From contig NZ_MPHJ01000021.1 of NCBI RefSeq assembly GCF_001957125.1, positions 21,546 to 85,545 on the forward strand: a stretch of DNA of 64,000 nt, in the 5' to 3' direction. Of the stretch, positions 34,081-43,142 are shown in pieces. Origin of the DNA: Shewanella sp. UCD-KL12. Lineage in GTDB: Bacteria; Pseudomonadota; Gammaproteobacteria; Enterobacterales; Shewanellaceae. Position 1 is the first letter of the stretch. Each line of letters begins with the position of its first letter. The notes under the pieces are model-generated. The model was given only the letters and a program-made list of their open reading frames with translations, was not told the DNA's origin and searched no databases. The position numbers and the translations under genes were made by a program.

Positions 34081-36138
34081 ATGGAAAACAGGAAGTTTAA
34101 TAAGCGTCTTATCGCCACCGCTTTGCTATGCAGTCCAATGCTATCGACAGCCTACGCTGATGATAATATTGAGCAGGTAAAATCCATCGAGGTGATCACT
34201 GTTCATGGTGAAAAAGTGGAACGAAGTTTAAAAGACACCACCTCCTCGGTGTCAGTTATTGATAAAGAAACGCTAGATAGTGGTCAGTATCTGTCAGTCA
34301 ATAGTGCACTTTCTGAAATCCCTAACGTTGTTGCGCTTTCAGGTTCAGTGCCTGATATTCGCGGTGTGACAGGTAATGGCGCCGCAGGCGGTTTCAACTC
34401 CTTTACAGGTGGAGCAAAAGCCAGGGTTTCAACCTTAGTCGATGGTGTCGCTGAGCCATTTGTGGCGGATTTAACGGGTGATACAGGCCTTTGGGATATT
34501 CAGCAGATAGAAGTTTTTCGTGGACCGCAATCAACCATTAATGGACGTAACAGCATAGGCGGCACTGTTTTTATCAAGACACTCGATCCTACTTTTGATT
34601 GGAGTGGCGCTGCGCGTATTGGCTATCGCGATCAAGATAACTATATCGATAGTGCTGTGATGTTATCAGGCCCAATAATGGATGATCAGTTGGCATTTAG
34701 GCTGACGGGTCAGAATGTGACTGGAGAGAACTTCAGCCAACCGCTGAACTTTGACACTAACCCAGCGACTAAAGATACCAACGAGCTTAAAACTAACCGT
34801 TGGCGGGCTAAGCTACTGTGGGAACCAACAGCTTTAGAGGCATTGAAAGTGCTTTACAGTTACTCCTACAATAATGAGAAGGGTAACACAGGCAGACAGT
34901 TCTATACTGCGGATGACCCTTGGGCATTTAAGCCTATCTCTAGTCGCTATATGGATACTAAGTCTAATACCCATTCACTCAAGTTTGATTACCAATTAAG
35001 TGAAGGCCAATCGCTCGACTTACTCGTTGCATATATGGATTATCAGTGGGGTTTCGAGTCGTATGAAGCGGTAAAAGAGCGCCAGCAAAATGTTGTTATG
35101 GATGATAAAAGCTACACCGTAGACGGCAAATATAGCTTTGGTTTAAACGATGCTGTATTGAATGGTTTTGTAGGGCTTGCTTACTATGAAAGGACGCAAG
35201 ACTTTAACAGTGTCGGTGGCTTTACCTATGGTGGAGATGACTCAAGTACTTCGCAATCAGTCTATGGCGAGATCACCTATGCGATGACTCCGGTACTGAA
35301 GCTGACAGTTGGCGGCCGGGTGATGCACGATGAGCAGACACGTAATTTTGCCATGCAGATGCAAGGTGAAGATATCGATGAAAAGCTTGATACAAGCAAT
35401 ACTGTCACCTTACCAAAGTTAGTATTGCAATATGCTGTGAGTGACAATACGACTCTGGCTGCGAGTGCCCGCAAGGGTTACAACGCAGGTGGCGGGGCGC
35501 TCTCATTTGATAACCTTTATTACTATTATGATGAGGAGTCTGTTGATACCTATGAGTTGAGTTCTCGCAGTAGCTTTAATGGCGGTAACATCAACTTGAG
35601 TGCCAACCTGTTTTATAACAACTTCGATGGTTACCAAGCGTCAAACAGTGAACGCCGGATCACTAATATCGATGAGGCAGTGACATCGGGACTAGAGGTG
35701 GAGCTTAACGCTATGTTAAGTGACAACTGGCAGCTTCTATCGGGTCTTGGTTTACTGCAGAGCGAGATTAAATCTGCAGATCCCAGTTATGGTGACATTA
35801 TCGGTAATGAACTTAACTCTACACCAGGTTTGACGGCCAATTTAGGGGTGAAATACTGGTTCAGTGATGAGCTGACTTTTGGCATGTCTGGTAACTATGT
35901 GGGTGAATACTATAGTGATATCAATAACTCTGAGGAAAGGATTGCTGGCGATTATGTTATTAGCCGCATTAATATCGATTACCAGAATGACGCGTGGCGG
36001 ATCAGTGGATTTGTGAATAACCTATTCGACGAGCAAGCCATTACGGTAACAGAACCGGCAGGTCGACGTTACCCAGACGGATATGCAGCCATTGTTGATC
36101 CGAGAAATATAGGCGTTAATGTAACTTACAGCTTTTAA
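34081..36138 (+). CDS. TonB-dependent outer-membrane receptor
   Basis: 685 residues from ATG 34081, which has GAGG 5 nt upstream; the frame is open to 34045. A signal peptide (MENRKFNKRLIATALLCSPMLSTAYA) is followed by a TonB-box-like SIEVITVHG, the plug domain (SSVSVIDKETLDSG, VLVDGV-type loop, RGPQSTINGRNSIGGTVFIKT) and a 22-strand barrel that ends in the terminal aromatic NVTYSF. It imports an iron complex, probably a siderophore. The neighbouring PepSY operon and Fur-like site support that. The substrate cannot be read from sequence. Confidence 0.93.
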   Translation: MENRKFNKRLIATALLCSPMLSTAYADDNIEQVKSIEVITVHGEKVERSLKDTTSSVSVIDKETLDSGQYLSVNSALSEIPNVVALSGSVPDIRGVTGNGAAGGFNSFTGGAKARVSTLVDGVAEPFVADLTGDTGLWDIQQIEVFRGPQSTINGRNSIGGTVFIKTLDPTFDWSGAARIGYRDQDNYIDSAVMLSGPIMDDQLAFRLTGQNVTGENFSQPLNFDTNPATKDTNELKTNRWRAKLLWEPTALEALKVLYSYSYNNEKGNTGRQFYTADDPWAFKPISSRYMDTKSNTHSLKFDYQLSEGQSLDLLVAYMDYQWGFESYEAVKERQQNVVMDDKSYTVDGKYSFGLNDAVLNGFVGLAYYERTQDFNSVGGFTYGGDDSSTSQSVYGEITYAMTPVLKLTVGGRVMHDEQTRNFAMQMQGEDIDEKLDTSNTVTLPKLVLQYAVSDNTTLAASARKGYNAGGGALSFDNLYYYYDEESVDTYELSSRSSFNGGNINLSANLFYNNFDGYQASNSERRITNIDEAVTSGLEVELNAMLSDNWQLLSGLGLLQSEIKSADPSYGDIIGNELNSTPGLTANLGVKYWFSDELTFGMSGNYVGEYYSDINNSEERIAGDYVISRINIDYQNDAWRISGFVNNLFDEQAITVTEPAGRRYPDGYAAIVDPRNIGVNVTYSF

Positions 36139-36370
36139 GCTAATGAGTGGCGGGGTGTGAATGCCGGTGCCACTCTAAGTTTGACCTGATAAGGCTCCTT
36201 TCAATGAGACCTAGAACTTCTAAGTTGTGGGGGAACTGAGTTGAGCTAGATAGCACGTCAAAGAGGGTCATCATATTAGAAGCTGAGAGAGTCAATTGGG
36301 GGAGTCAGTGCTATTGCACTGTAACGAGTTAAGGAGAGGGGTCTTCAATCTCCAACTCCCCCTACTTATG

Positions 36371-38125
36371 TTACAAGCTAAGGCAGCTACCAACCTCTTT
36401 AGGATTTAGCGCTGAGGTTTGTATGTAATTAGCGCCCATGCATGCGGTGTAATGGCTGAAATATTTTCTCAGGTGCTCCGTTGCCGAGATATCGCTGGTC
36501 AACTCAGCGCGCTGTAACGCCTTAAAAGCAGATTGCTGGCATTGCTCTCTAAAGGGGCTGATATTGACTTCACAGCTATTGGCAGAGTCAAACCCAAGAC
36601 AAGCGCGATACTTTTCCTGAGCACAGATAATCGTCTCTCCCTGTTTGACCAACTTTGCTAACGTAAGCCCTTGTTGAATTGCTTGTGCTTGTTTGCTGCT
36701 AAGTTCTGGCTCCTCGTCCATGTTGACCAACATGAATGACTTTTTTGCGACGACAGAGTCACGATAGATAACCTCTAAAGTCCAACGTCCTGTCACCATT
36801 TCATAGGCTTCACCGAAGTACCACATGGCCAAGTTACGATCGTGTTTAAACATGGTATCTGTCCAGCTAGAAACCTTAAAGCCTTTACCTGTATTCGGGT
36901 TGATGATTTCCGGGTGTGTCATTCGTACAGTGATTGGAAATTGATTTTGATTGGCAAGCTTAGGATCTGGCTTACCAGCGCTGCCTTTAGGTAAACTCAC
37001 TCCGTAACGAAAGCCAATATACTGGCCAATAGAGGGGGTCACTAATTGCGTCGGAAAAACATCATATTGAGACCCTTTTTGGCTAATTAGCCCAGCTTCT
37101 ATGATGCTGACTCTTGGGGAGAGCGTTTGTGATATTGACTGCTCTTGGCTCTGACTTTGAGTGGCTAAGGCGAAAGGGGTCCCTTCGACTGAGAGCATTT
37201 TTATCTCATTGTTATCATGCAGAGTAAGACTTTGCAGTGGGTTATTGAATGCGGTGAGTTTTTCCAGTTGAACTTGATTTGATAGATCTAAGCCTGTTAG
37301 GCGGTTATTGTTCAGTTCCAGAGACGTTAGCGCTGTGTTCTGGCTAACATCTAAGTTAATAAGCTGATTATAATCGGCTTTGAGCTCGGTAAGCTGAGGG
37401 TTGTTGCTCAGTAGTAATCTGCTTAATTGGTTATTTCTAACGTTGAAAACCTTTAATGCAGGATTTGCACTGATATCTAACTCGCTGAGCTGATTGCTTG
37501 CCAGATAGAGGTGGCTGAGTATTGGATTACTGGTTAAATCAAGCTGAGTTAGCTGACCCACAGAGAGGTTTAATTGTCTAAGCGCTGGGTTATTTGTTAC
37601 GTCAATCGTACTGAGTTTGTGTCGACTAAGCCCTAGATCTCTAAGCTGTGGTTGATTTGAAACATCAAGGTGCTGTATTGGCATTCTATAGGCATATAAG
37701 CTTTTGAGTTGAGGGTTTTTACTTATATCAAGTTGAGTAAGCTTGTTACCAGACACATTGAGGGTTCTTAGTTGAGGATTCGTTGAGACATCAATAGTCG
37801 TTAGTTGATTATCTCCCAGTATAAGCCGCTCTAAATTAGGCTGATCACTGACATCTATTGTTGATATCCCATTTTTAAGCAGCACTAAATCTGTCAGCGC
37901 TGGCATATAGCGGATCTCATCAACTGAATGGATGTCTTGGTCATTACAAACAAGCTCTGTAATATTTGCTAGCTCTAGTTGCCCGTTCTGCTGCACACAA
38001 GCTGCAAAATTGGGATCTTTAAATTTAAGATCACTTACAAAGCTTGGTCCTTGAAGGATAGAACAAGCGGATAGCGCAATAAGAGGTAGGCTCAGTAAGC
38101 AGCTAGTAAATTTCGAAGATCTCAT
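36371..38125 (-). CDS. Leucine-rich-repeat lipoprotein with DUF3859-like domain
   Basis: 584 residues from ATG 38125 (MRSSKFTSCLL), with lipobox LSAC. A series of about eleven 21-residue repeats with the pattern LxxLDVSxNPxLxxLxxxxNx fills about residues 70-315 and should form a solenoid. A following domain (about 340-465: IGQYIGFRYGVSLPKG, MTHPEIINPNTGKGF, WYFGEAYEMVTGRWTLEVIY) fits DUF3859. The C-terminal 110 residues contain six Cys, probably disulfide-bonded. It is surface- or periplasm-exposed, with a likely binding role. The farther start at 38170 lies before the signal peptide and is rejected. Confidence 0.85.
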   Translation of the reverse strand: MRSSKFTSCLLSLPLIALSACSILQGPSFVSDLKFKDPNFAACVQQNGQLELANITELVCNDQDIHSVDEIRYMPALTDLVLLKNGISTIDVSDQPNLERLILGDNQLTTIDVSTNPQLRTLNVSGNKLTQLDISKNPQLKSLYAYRMPIQHLDVSNQPQLRDLGLSRHKLSTIDVTNNPALRQLNLSVGQLTQLDLTSNPILSHLYLASNQLSELDISANPALKVFNVRNNQLSRLLLSNNPQLTELKADYNQLINLDVSQNTALTSLELNNNRLTGLDLSNQVQLEKLTAFNNPLQSLTLHDNNEIKMLSVEGTPFALATQSQSQEQSISQTLSPRVSIIEAGLISQKGSQYDVFPTQLVTPSIGQYIGFRYGVSLPKGSAGKPDPKLANQNQFPITVRMTHPEIINPNTGKGFKVSSWTDTMFKHDRNLAMWYFGEAYEMVTGRWTLEVIYRDSVVAKKSFMLVNMDEEPELSSKQAQAIQQGLTLAKLVKQGETIICAQEKYRACLGFDSANSCEVNISPFREQCQQSAFKALQRAELTSDISATEHLRKYFSHYTACMGANYIQTSALNPKEVGSCLSL

Positions 38126-38364
38126 TAAATGTTGTTCCTTTGCTCTTGTTGCCGAGTGGTGTTGTTGCACAGTTGCCAGTTAACCAGTAAGTGAAAGACA
38201 TGTTTATTGTTATGAAACAATGGATTAATGCTATGTGTGAACTGGGGGATGGTAATGAAATTTGGACATGATTACGAGAGGAAACTCAATCATTTTCTCT
38301 AAACTAGAGCTAGAGCATTAGATTAAAGAGCTCAGATATTTATGGGAGGGATGTTAACAATAGA

Positions 38365-38391
38365 AGCTGCAACTGATACTTAGTTGCAGCT
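38365..38391. terminator. Perfect 10-bp hairpin after the 38456-38872 gene
   Basis: AGCTGCAACT (38365-38374) pairs with AGTTGCAGCT (38382-38391) around a 7-nt loop. No T-run follows on either strand, so termination is uncertain. The rest of the gap between the two genes holds nothing else. Confidence 0.45.
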
Positions 38392-38455
38392 GTTTACTGA
38401 CAAGTTGAGCTTGTTGGTAGAAAACAAAACATATTGTAGGGGGAGCTAGTGTTGA

Positions 38456-38872
38456 TTAGCTATTCCAAATAAAGCCATCTATCTGTTTGACGACCTCGAC
38501 TTCAACTAACTTCCCACGTTCATCAAAGTATAGAACCGCATACACGGCTTTCTTCTCGATGATATATTTCGACGGGTACCAACCAAGCTCATAGGCCAGA
38601 TATGATCCGCCATTGGGCGCAGCTGAGCGTTTAGCAACACTCTTGTAATCAGCATATACTTTTTCTGGTGCAACTAACTCCACCATGCGTAATCCTTCAA
38701 ATTGAGCCTGAATGGTTTCAGTTGTGTCGCTAAACCGAGTCCCTAAAGGGGTGATGCTCAATAACTCTTGCTGGATCTCTAGCTCTTTTCTATCTACATA
38801 ACCCCATGACGCAGAGGTCATAAAGAGAAGACAAAAACCGATAATGCCGAGGGCAACATAGGTAACTTTCAT
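38456..38872 (-). CDS. Exported protein of unknown function, 138 aa
   Basis: An N-terminal hydrophobic segment (MKVTYVALGIIGFCLLFMTSASWG) can serve as signal peptide or membrane anchor. The remaining 115 residues are mixed alpha/beta with no motif that I recognise (ends KAVYAVLYFDERGKLVEVEVVKQIDGFIWNS). The second half resembles small SmpA-like or DUF-type periplasmic folds, but that is only an impression. Monocistronic. Confidence 0.6.
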   Translation of the reverse strand: MKVTYVALGIIGFCLLFMTSASWGYVDRKELEIQQELLSITPLGTRFSDTTETIQAQFEGLRMVELVAPEKVYADYKSVAKRSAAPNGGSYLAYELGWYPSKYIIEKKAVYAVLYFDERGKLVEVEVVKQIDGFIWNS

Positions 38873-39171
38873 AATTCCTTTTTCTAATGATCTGTCCCGT
38901 CCTGAGAGCAGTCGACCATAGCTCCTTTATTCGCTTACTGTCATTGCATGTATTGGGTCCAATACTTGAGAAACTCAATCCCATAGATTTAAACTTATAT
39001 CTATTTTCAAAAGGTTACAAGGGGGTAGGTGAAATTTTGAACTGTGAGAAACTCCAATCAGTATAAGAAAGTTATCTCGCCTGAGTGCTTATGGGCAAAC
39101 TCATTCAAGGTGAATAGGTTTTAAGAGTTGTAGTAACAATGAGTCTGTAAAGTTATTTAAACCATTGTTAA

Positions 39172-39200
39172 CTGACAATAGCGCTCCTTATCGATAGAAT
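39172..39200 (+). promoter_or_regulatory. Sigma-70 promoter of mpl
   Basis: CTGACA (39172-39177), a 17-bp spacer, and TAGAAT (39195-39200); each hexamer differs from consensus at one position. The start codon of mpl is 33 bp downstream. The remainder of 38873-39171 shows nothing recognisable. Confidence 0.65.
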
Positions 39201-39232
39201 AGCTGCGATTATTCCTCATCAGAGTCAACACC

Positions 39233-40648
39233 ATGCATGTACACATCTTAGGGATCTGCGGCACCTTTATGGGAGGCTTAGCCTTACTCGCTAGGGCCGA
39301 AGGTCATAGAGTCACAGGTAGTGATACAAATGTCTACCCACCTATGAGTACCCAGCTCGAAGAGCAGGGAATTGAACTCATCCAAGGTTTTGACCCAATC
39401 CAGCTTGGTCACGGTGAGGATGATGCGCCTGATTTAGTTGTCATCGGCAATGCGATGAGCCGTGGTAATGACTGCGTGGAAGCTGTGTTAAATCGCGGTA
39501 TTGCTTATACATCAGGACCGCAATTCTTAGCGGAACATATTTTGAAAAACCGCTGGGTATTGGCTATCTCCGGTACCCATGGCAAAACCTCTACTTCGAG
39601 CATGTTGGCATGGATATTAGAAGATTGTGGTTATGAACCAGGCTTTTTGATTGGTGGCGTACCGCAAAATTTCGGTGTATCGGCGCGGATAGGTGGTTCG
39701 CCATTTTTTGTGGTTGAGGCCGATGAGTATGATAGTGCCTTCTTCGATAAACGATCTAAATTTGTTCACTATCAGCCACGCACTTTAGTGATTAATAACC
39801 TTGAGTTTGACCACGCCGATATCTTCGATGATTTGAAAGCCATTCAACGTCAATTTAATCATGTTATTCGTACTGTTCCCGGTGAAGGTAAGGTTATTTG
39901 GCCGCAAGAGAGTGAAGCGGTTCAACAGGTGATGGATATGGGCTGCTGGAGCGAACAAGAGACATATAGTCGAAAAACAGCTCATGACGTAGTGGGCAGT
40001 AAAGCGCCTGCTATTGCAAACAGTAAAGGTACTTGGTCGAGTAAGTTAATTGCTGAAGATGGACATAAGTTTGAAGTCTGCTTAGATGGCATATCTCAGG
40101 GGATTTTAGATTGGCAGTTAATCGGTCAGCACAATGTTGAAAATGCCACAATGGCCATTGCAGCTGCCCGACATGTTGGTGTAAAACCTGAGTCAGCAAT
40201 TCAAGCATTAGCACAGTTTGAGCCGCCCAAGCGTCGTATGGAACTTATTGGCGAAGTTAATGGTGTCTCGGTTTATGATGATTTTGCTCACCATCCTACA
40301 GCTATTGCCACAACGTTACAGGGCTGCCGTGCCAAAGTTGGCGAAGGTAAGATTACGATTATTTTAGAGCCTCGTTCTAATACAATGAAAAGCGGCGTGC
40401 ATAAAGATACCTTAGCTGACTCGATGCAACTTGCAGATGAAGCATACCTCTATCAGGCTGACAGTATCGATTGGGATGTTAAGGCGGCGATGGATAAAGC
40501 CACAATGCCAGTATCTGTACTTTATGACATCGATGAGATTGTTGAAACAGTTGCGAGTCATGCTAAAAGTGGTGATACCATTATTGTTATGAGTAACGGT
40601 GGTTTTGGTGGGCTACATAAGAAACTGCTGAAAAAGCTAAACGATTAA
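39233..40648 (+). CDS. mpl: UDP-MurNAc:L-Ala-gamma-D-Glu-meso-DAP ligase Mpl
   Basis: Cytosolic ligase that re-attaches the recycled murein tripeptide to UDP-N-acetylmuramic acid. 471 residues, Mur ligase fold in three domains. The N-terminal Rossmann part begins MHVHILGICGTFMGGLALLA, the ATP loop is ISGTHGKTSTSSM, and the central domain has NNLEFDHADIFDD. DDFAHHPTAI and EPRSNTMKSGVHKD mark the C-terminal domain. All are typical of Mpl rather than MurC. It has its own promoter (39172-39200) and is followed by ubiX. Confidence 0.96.
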   Translation: MHVHILGICGTFMGGLALLARAEGHRVTGSDTNVYPPMSTQLEEQGIELIQGFDPIQLGHGEDDAPDLVVIGNAMSRGNDCVEAVLNRGIAYTSGPQFLAEHILKNRWVLAISGTHGKTSTSSMLAWILEDCGYEPGFLIGGVPQNFGVSARIGGSPFFVVEADEYDSAFFDKRSKFVHYQPRTLVINNLEFDHADIFDDLKAIQRQFNHVIRTVPGEGKVIWPQESEAVQQVMDMGCWSEQETYSRKTAHDVVGSKAPAIANSKGTWSSKLIAEDGHKFEVCLDGISQGILDWQLIGQHNVENATMAIAAARHVGVKPESAIQALAQFEPPKRRMELIGEVNGVSVYDDFAHHPTAIATTLQGCRAKVGEGKITIILEPRSNTMKSGVHKDTLADSMQLADEAYLYQADSIDWDVKAAMDKATMPVSVLYDIDEIVETVASHAKSGDTIIVMSNGGFGGLHKKLLKKLND

Positions 40649-40771
40649 ACTTGTGAGTGATTGGTTTAAGCTTTAAGCGATATGATTGGAATATGGGTTA
40701 AACCTATCTTCTATACTTGCTCTTAAGCTTACGGCTTAACACTAACCGCTAATAACAATTATTGAGATTTT

Positions 40772-41434
40772 ATGAGTTACCCCAAAAAGCAAAAGTCGAT
40801 AAGTTTAGCCTGGACCGGTGCCTCTGGCGCGCCTTATGGACTTAAACTGCTCGAATGCTTGTTAGCTGCTGACTATCAAGTTTTTTTAATGATCTCCAGC
40901 GCTGCTCGAGTCGTACTCGCGACAGAAGAAGACGTAAAACTCAGTGCTAATAGCGCTAAAGCACAGGCGCAGCTACTGGCATTATTTGCCACAAAATCAG
41001 GGGCATCACTGCAAGGTTCGCTGCATGTATTAGGCAAAGATGAGTGGTTTTCACCGCCTGCTTCCGGTTCTGCAGCGCCTAAGCAGATGGTGATCTGCCC
41101 TTGTAGCACAGGCACCTTAGCCGCAGTAGCAACGGGAATGAGTAATAGCTTGCTAGAACGTGCTGCCGATGTGGTGATTAAAGAACGTGGTCAGCTTATT
41201 TTAGTACCAAGGGAAACTCCCTTTAGTAGCATACACTTAGAGCATATGTTGTCACTCTCTAAGCTAGGTGCGACCATAATGCCTGCAGCACCGGGCTTTT
41301 ATCATGATCCCAAATCGGTTCAAGATCTGGTAAACTTCATGGTCGCCCGAATTCTTGACCATTTGGGCATTGAGCATGATTTAACAAATCGTTGGGGTTA
41401 TGACAAAAATAGCCCCGAGGATTGCGATACATAA
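40772..41434 (+). CDS. ubiX: Flavin prenyltransferase UbiX
   Basis: Makes prenylated FMN, the cofactor of the UbiD decarboxylase in ubiquinone synthesis. 220 residues. SLAWTGASGAPYGLKLLECLL is the FMN-binding glycine loop. CPCSTGTLAAVATGMSNSLLERAADVVIKERG and LVPRETPFSSIHLEHMLSLSKLGATIMPAAPGFYHDP carry the conserved prenyl and phosphate site residues. It is slightly longer than E. coli UbiX (189 aa), with a small insertion near residue 75-90 (ASLQGSLHVLGKDEWFSPPAS). It lies 124 bp after mpl. Confidence 0.95.
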   Translation: MSYPKKQKSISLAWTGASGAPYGLKLLECLLAADYQVFLMISSAARVVLATEEDVKLSANSAKAQAQLLALFATKSGASLQGSLHVLGKDEWFSPPASGSAAPKQMVICPCSTGTLAAVATGMSNSLLERAADVVIKERGQLILVPRETPFSSIHLEHMLSLSKLGATIMPAAPGFYHDPKSVQDLVNFMVARILDHLGIEHDLTNRWGYDKNSPEDCDT

Positions 41435-41475
41435 GACCCTTTATTGAGTCAGTCGAAAGCAAAGTTGAGAAGGTT

Positions 41476-42006
41476 ATGAAACACACGATTGAAGAGATGA
41501 TCTCTACAGCAGAGATAGATCAAACACTAGACCAGTTAGCCGAGAAAATTAACGCGCATTACGCTAATAGTGAGCGCCTGTTGATGGTTGGCTTATTAAA
41601 AGGTTCAGTGGTTTTTATGGCTGATCTATGCCGCCGTATTAAAGGCCATGTTGAGATCGACTTCATGTCGGTATCTAGCTACGGCAATGAGATGACCAGT
41701 ACACGTGAAGTGAAAATTCTCAAAGATGTGCAGTCTGACATCAAGGGGCGTGATGTACTGATTGTTGAAGATCTTATTGATTCAGGAAATACCCTTAATA
41801 AGATCCGTGAAATGTTACTGCTGCGTGATCCAAAAAGCCTTGCTCTTTGTACGCTTCTCGATAAGCCTGAGCGTCGTGAAATTCCGGTTCCTGTCGATTT
41901 TGTCGGTATGACCATTCCAGATGAGTTTATTGTTGGCTATGGTATCGACTATGCCGAGCAGTATCGTAACCTGCCGTATATCGCTAAAGTGATCCCTGCT
42001 GAGTAA
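41476..42006 (+). CDS. hpt: Hypoxanthine phosphoribosyltransferase
   Basis: Salvages hypoxanthine with PRPP to IMP. 176 residues from ATG 41476 (MKHTIEEMISTAEID), which fits Hpt length and has GAGAAGG upstream. The PRPP-binding loop VLIVEDLIDSGNTL and the flexible loop SSYGNEMTSTREVKIL are both intact. The frame is open upstream to 41422, overlapping ubiX, but those residues are not part of the family. It is probably cotranscribed with ubiX (41-bp gap) and ends at a strong terminator. Confidence 0.95.
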   Translation: MKHTIEEMISTAEIDQTLDQLAEKINAHYANSERLLMVGLLKGSVVFMADLCRRIKGHVEIDFMSVSSYGNEMTSTREVKILKDVQSDIKGRDVLIVEDLIDSGNTLNKIREMLLLRDPKSLALCTLLDKPERREIPVPVDFVGMTIPDEFIVGYGIDYAEQYRNLPYIAKVIPAE

Positions 42007-42053
42007 GAGGTTAACCGGTATAACGCTTAATTGAGCGAGTTTATTTTAAAAAT

Positions 42054-42077
42054 CCCGCCCTCGGCGGGTTTTTTTTT
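42054..42077 (+). terminator. Intrinsic terminator after hpt
   Basis: CCCGCC (42054-42059) pairs with GGCGGG (42063-42068) across a CTC loop and is followed by nine T. Confidence 0.96.
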
Positions 42078-42152
42078 AAGCATATGTCCCAATATATATA
42101 TGCTGTTTAGTGGAACAGATATTTTTCTTCCCAGTTAATCACTGGAATTAGG

Positions 42153-43142
42153 ATGCACATGGAAAACAAAGATAATTCCTCGGCCTATGCCCTCGAGATC
42201 CGAGATCTAAAGAAAACGTATAAAGGTGGCGTCGAGGCGGTAAAAGGGATCAGTTTGACGGTTGAAAAGGGCGATTTCTTCGCGCTACTTGGGCCCAATG
42301 GTGCCGGGAAGTCGACAACTATTGGTGTGATCAGCTCACTTGTGCAAAAAACATCAGGCAAGGTCTCTGTGTTTGAGTACGATATCGACAAAGAGCTCGA
42401 TTTGGCTAAATTGACAATAGGGCTCGTTCCGCAAGAGTTCAACTTTAACCAGTTTGAAAAGGTATTACAGATAGTCGTCAATCAGGCGGGCTATTATGGT
42501 GTATCACGCGCAGAAGCCTTGGTACGAGCAAAGAAGTACCTGACTCAGTTGGATTTATGGGAGAAGAGAGACAGCCCTGCGCGCGCACTGTCTGGTGGTA
42601 TGAAGCGGCGTCTAATGATCGCCAGAGCTTTGATGCATGAGCCTCAACTACTTATCTTAGATGAGCCTACGGCGGGTGTAGATATTGAGCTGCGTCGCTC
42701 TATGTGGACTTTTCTCACTGAACTGAATGCTCAAGGTGTCACTATCATCTTGACGACGCACTACTTGGAAGAGGCTGAGATGTTGTGCCGTAATATTGGC
42801 ATTATCGATAAGGGGGTTTTGGTTGAGTGTACCAGCATGAAATCCCTGCTGAGCCGTTTAAATCTTGAGACATTTATCTTAGATTTAGGCAGTGACTTAA
42901 GCACTGCCCCGACACTAGAGGGGATGGTGTGCCGCTTGACTGATGGCCACACACTAGAGGTTGATGTCGCTAAAGAGCAAAGCATCAATAGCGTATTCTC
43001 ACAACTGTCTGAGCAAAGGATCCAGGTTTTATCAATGCGTAACAAGGCGAATCGTTTGGAAGAGTTATTCGTAGAGCTTGTTGAGAAAGGCTCTATTGAG
43101 GCCAGCAATACGGCATCAGATAGCAAGGAGGCATCAGCATGA
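42153..43142 (+). CDS. ABC exporter ATP-binding protein, YadG-like
   Basis: 329 residues. Walker A is GPNGAGKSTT, the signature is LSGGMKRRL, and Walker B is LLILDEPTAGVD, followed by the switch His in TTHYLEE. About 100 extra C-terminal residues end in KANRLEELFVELVEKGS, as in drug/polysaccharide-type ABC-2 ATPases. With the next gene it forms a YadG-YadH-like exporter of unknown substrate. An internal ATG at 42159 is an alternative start. The stop overlaps the permease start (ATGA). Confidence 0.92.
   Translation: MHMENKDNSSAYALEIRDLKKTYKGGVEAVKGISLTVEKGDFFALLGPNGAGKSTTIGVISSLVQKTSGKVSVFEYDIDKELDLAKLTIGLVPQEFNFNQFEKVLQIVVNQAGYYGVSRAEALVRAKKYLTQLDLWEKRDSPARALSGGMKRRLMIARALMHEPQLLILDEPTAGVDIELRRSMWTFLTELNAQGVTIILTTHYLEEAEMLCRNIGIIDKGVLVECTSMKSLLSRLNLETFILDLGSDLSTAPTLEGMVCRLTDGHTLEVDVAKEQSINSVFSQLSEQRIQVLSMRNKANRLEELFVELVEKGSIEASNTASDSKEASA

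Noticed and set aside
38365..38391. Strong rho-independent terminator
   Set aside because: The stem is perfect, but no T-tract follows on either strand, so only a low-confidence terminator-like hairpin is recorded.
41422..41475. hpt start overlapping ubiX
   Set aside because: The extra 18 residues are not part of the Hpt family, and ATG 41476 has a proper ribosome binding site.
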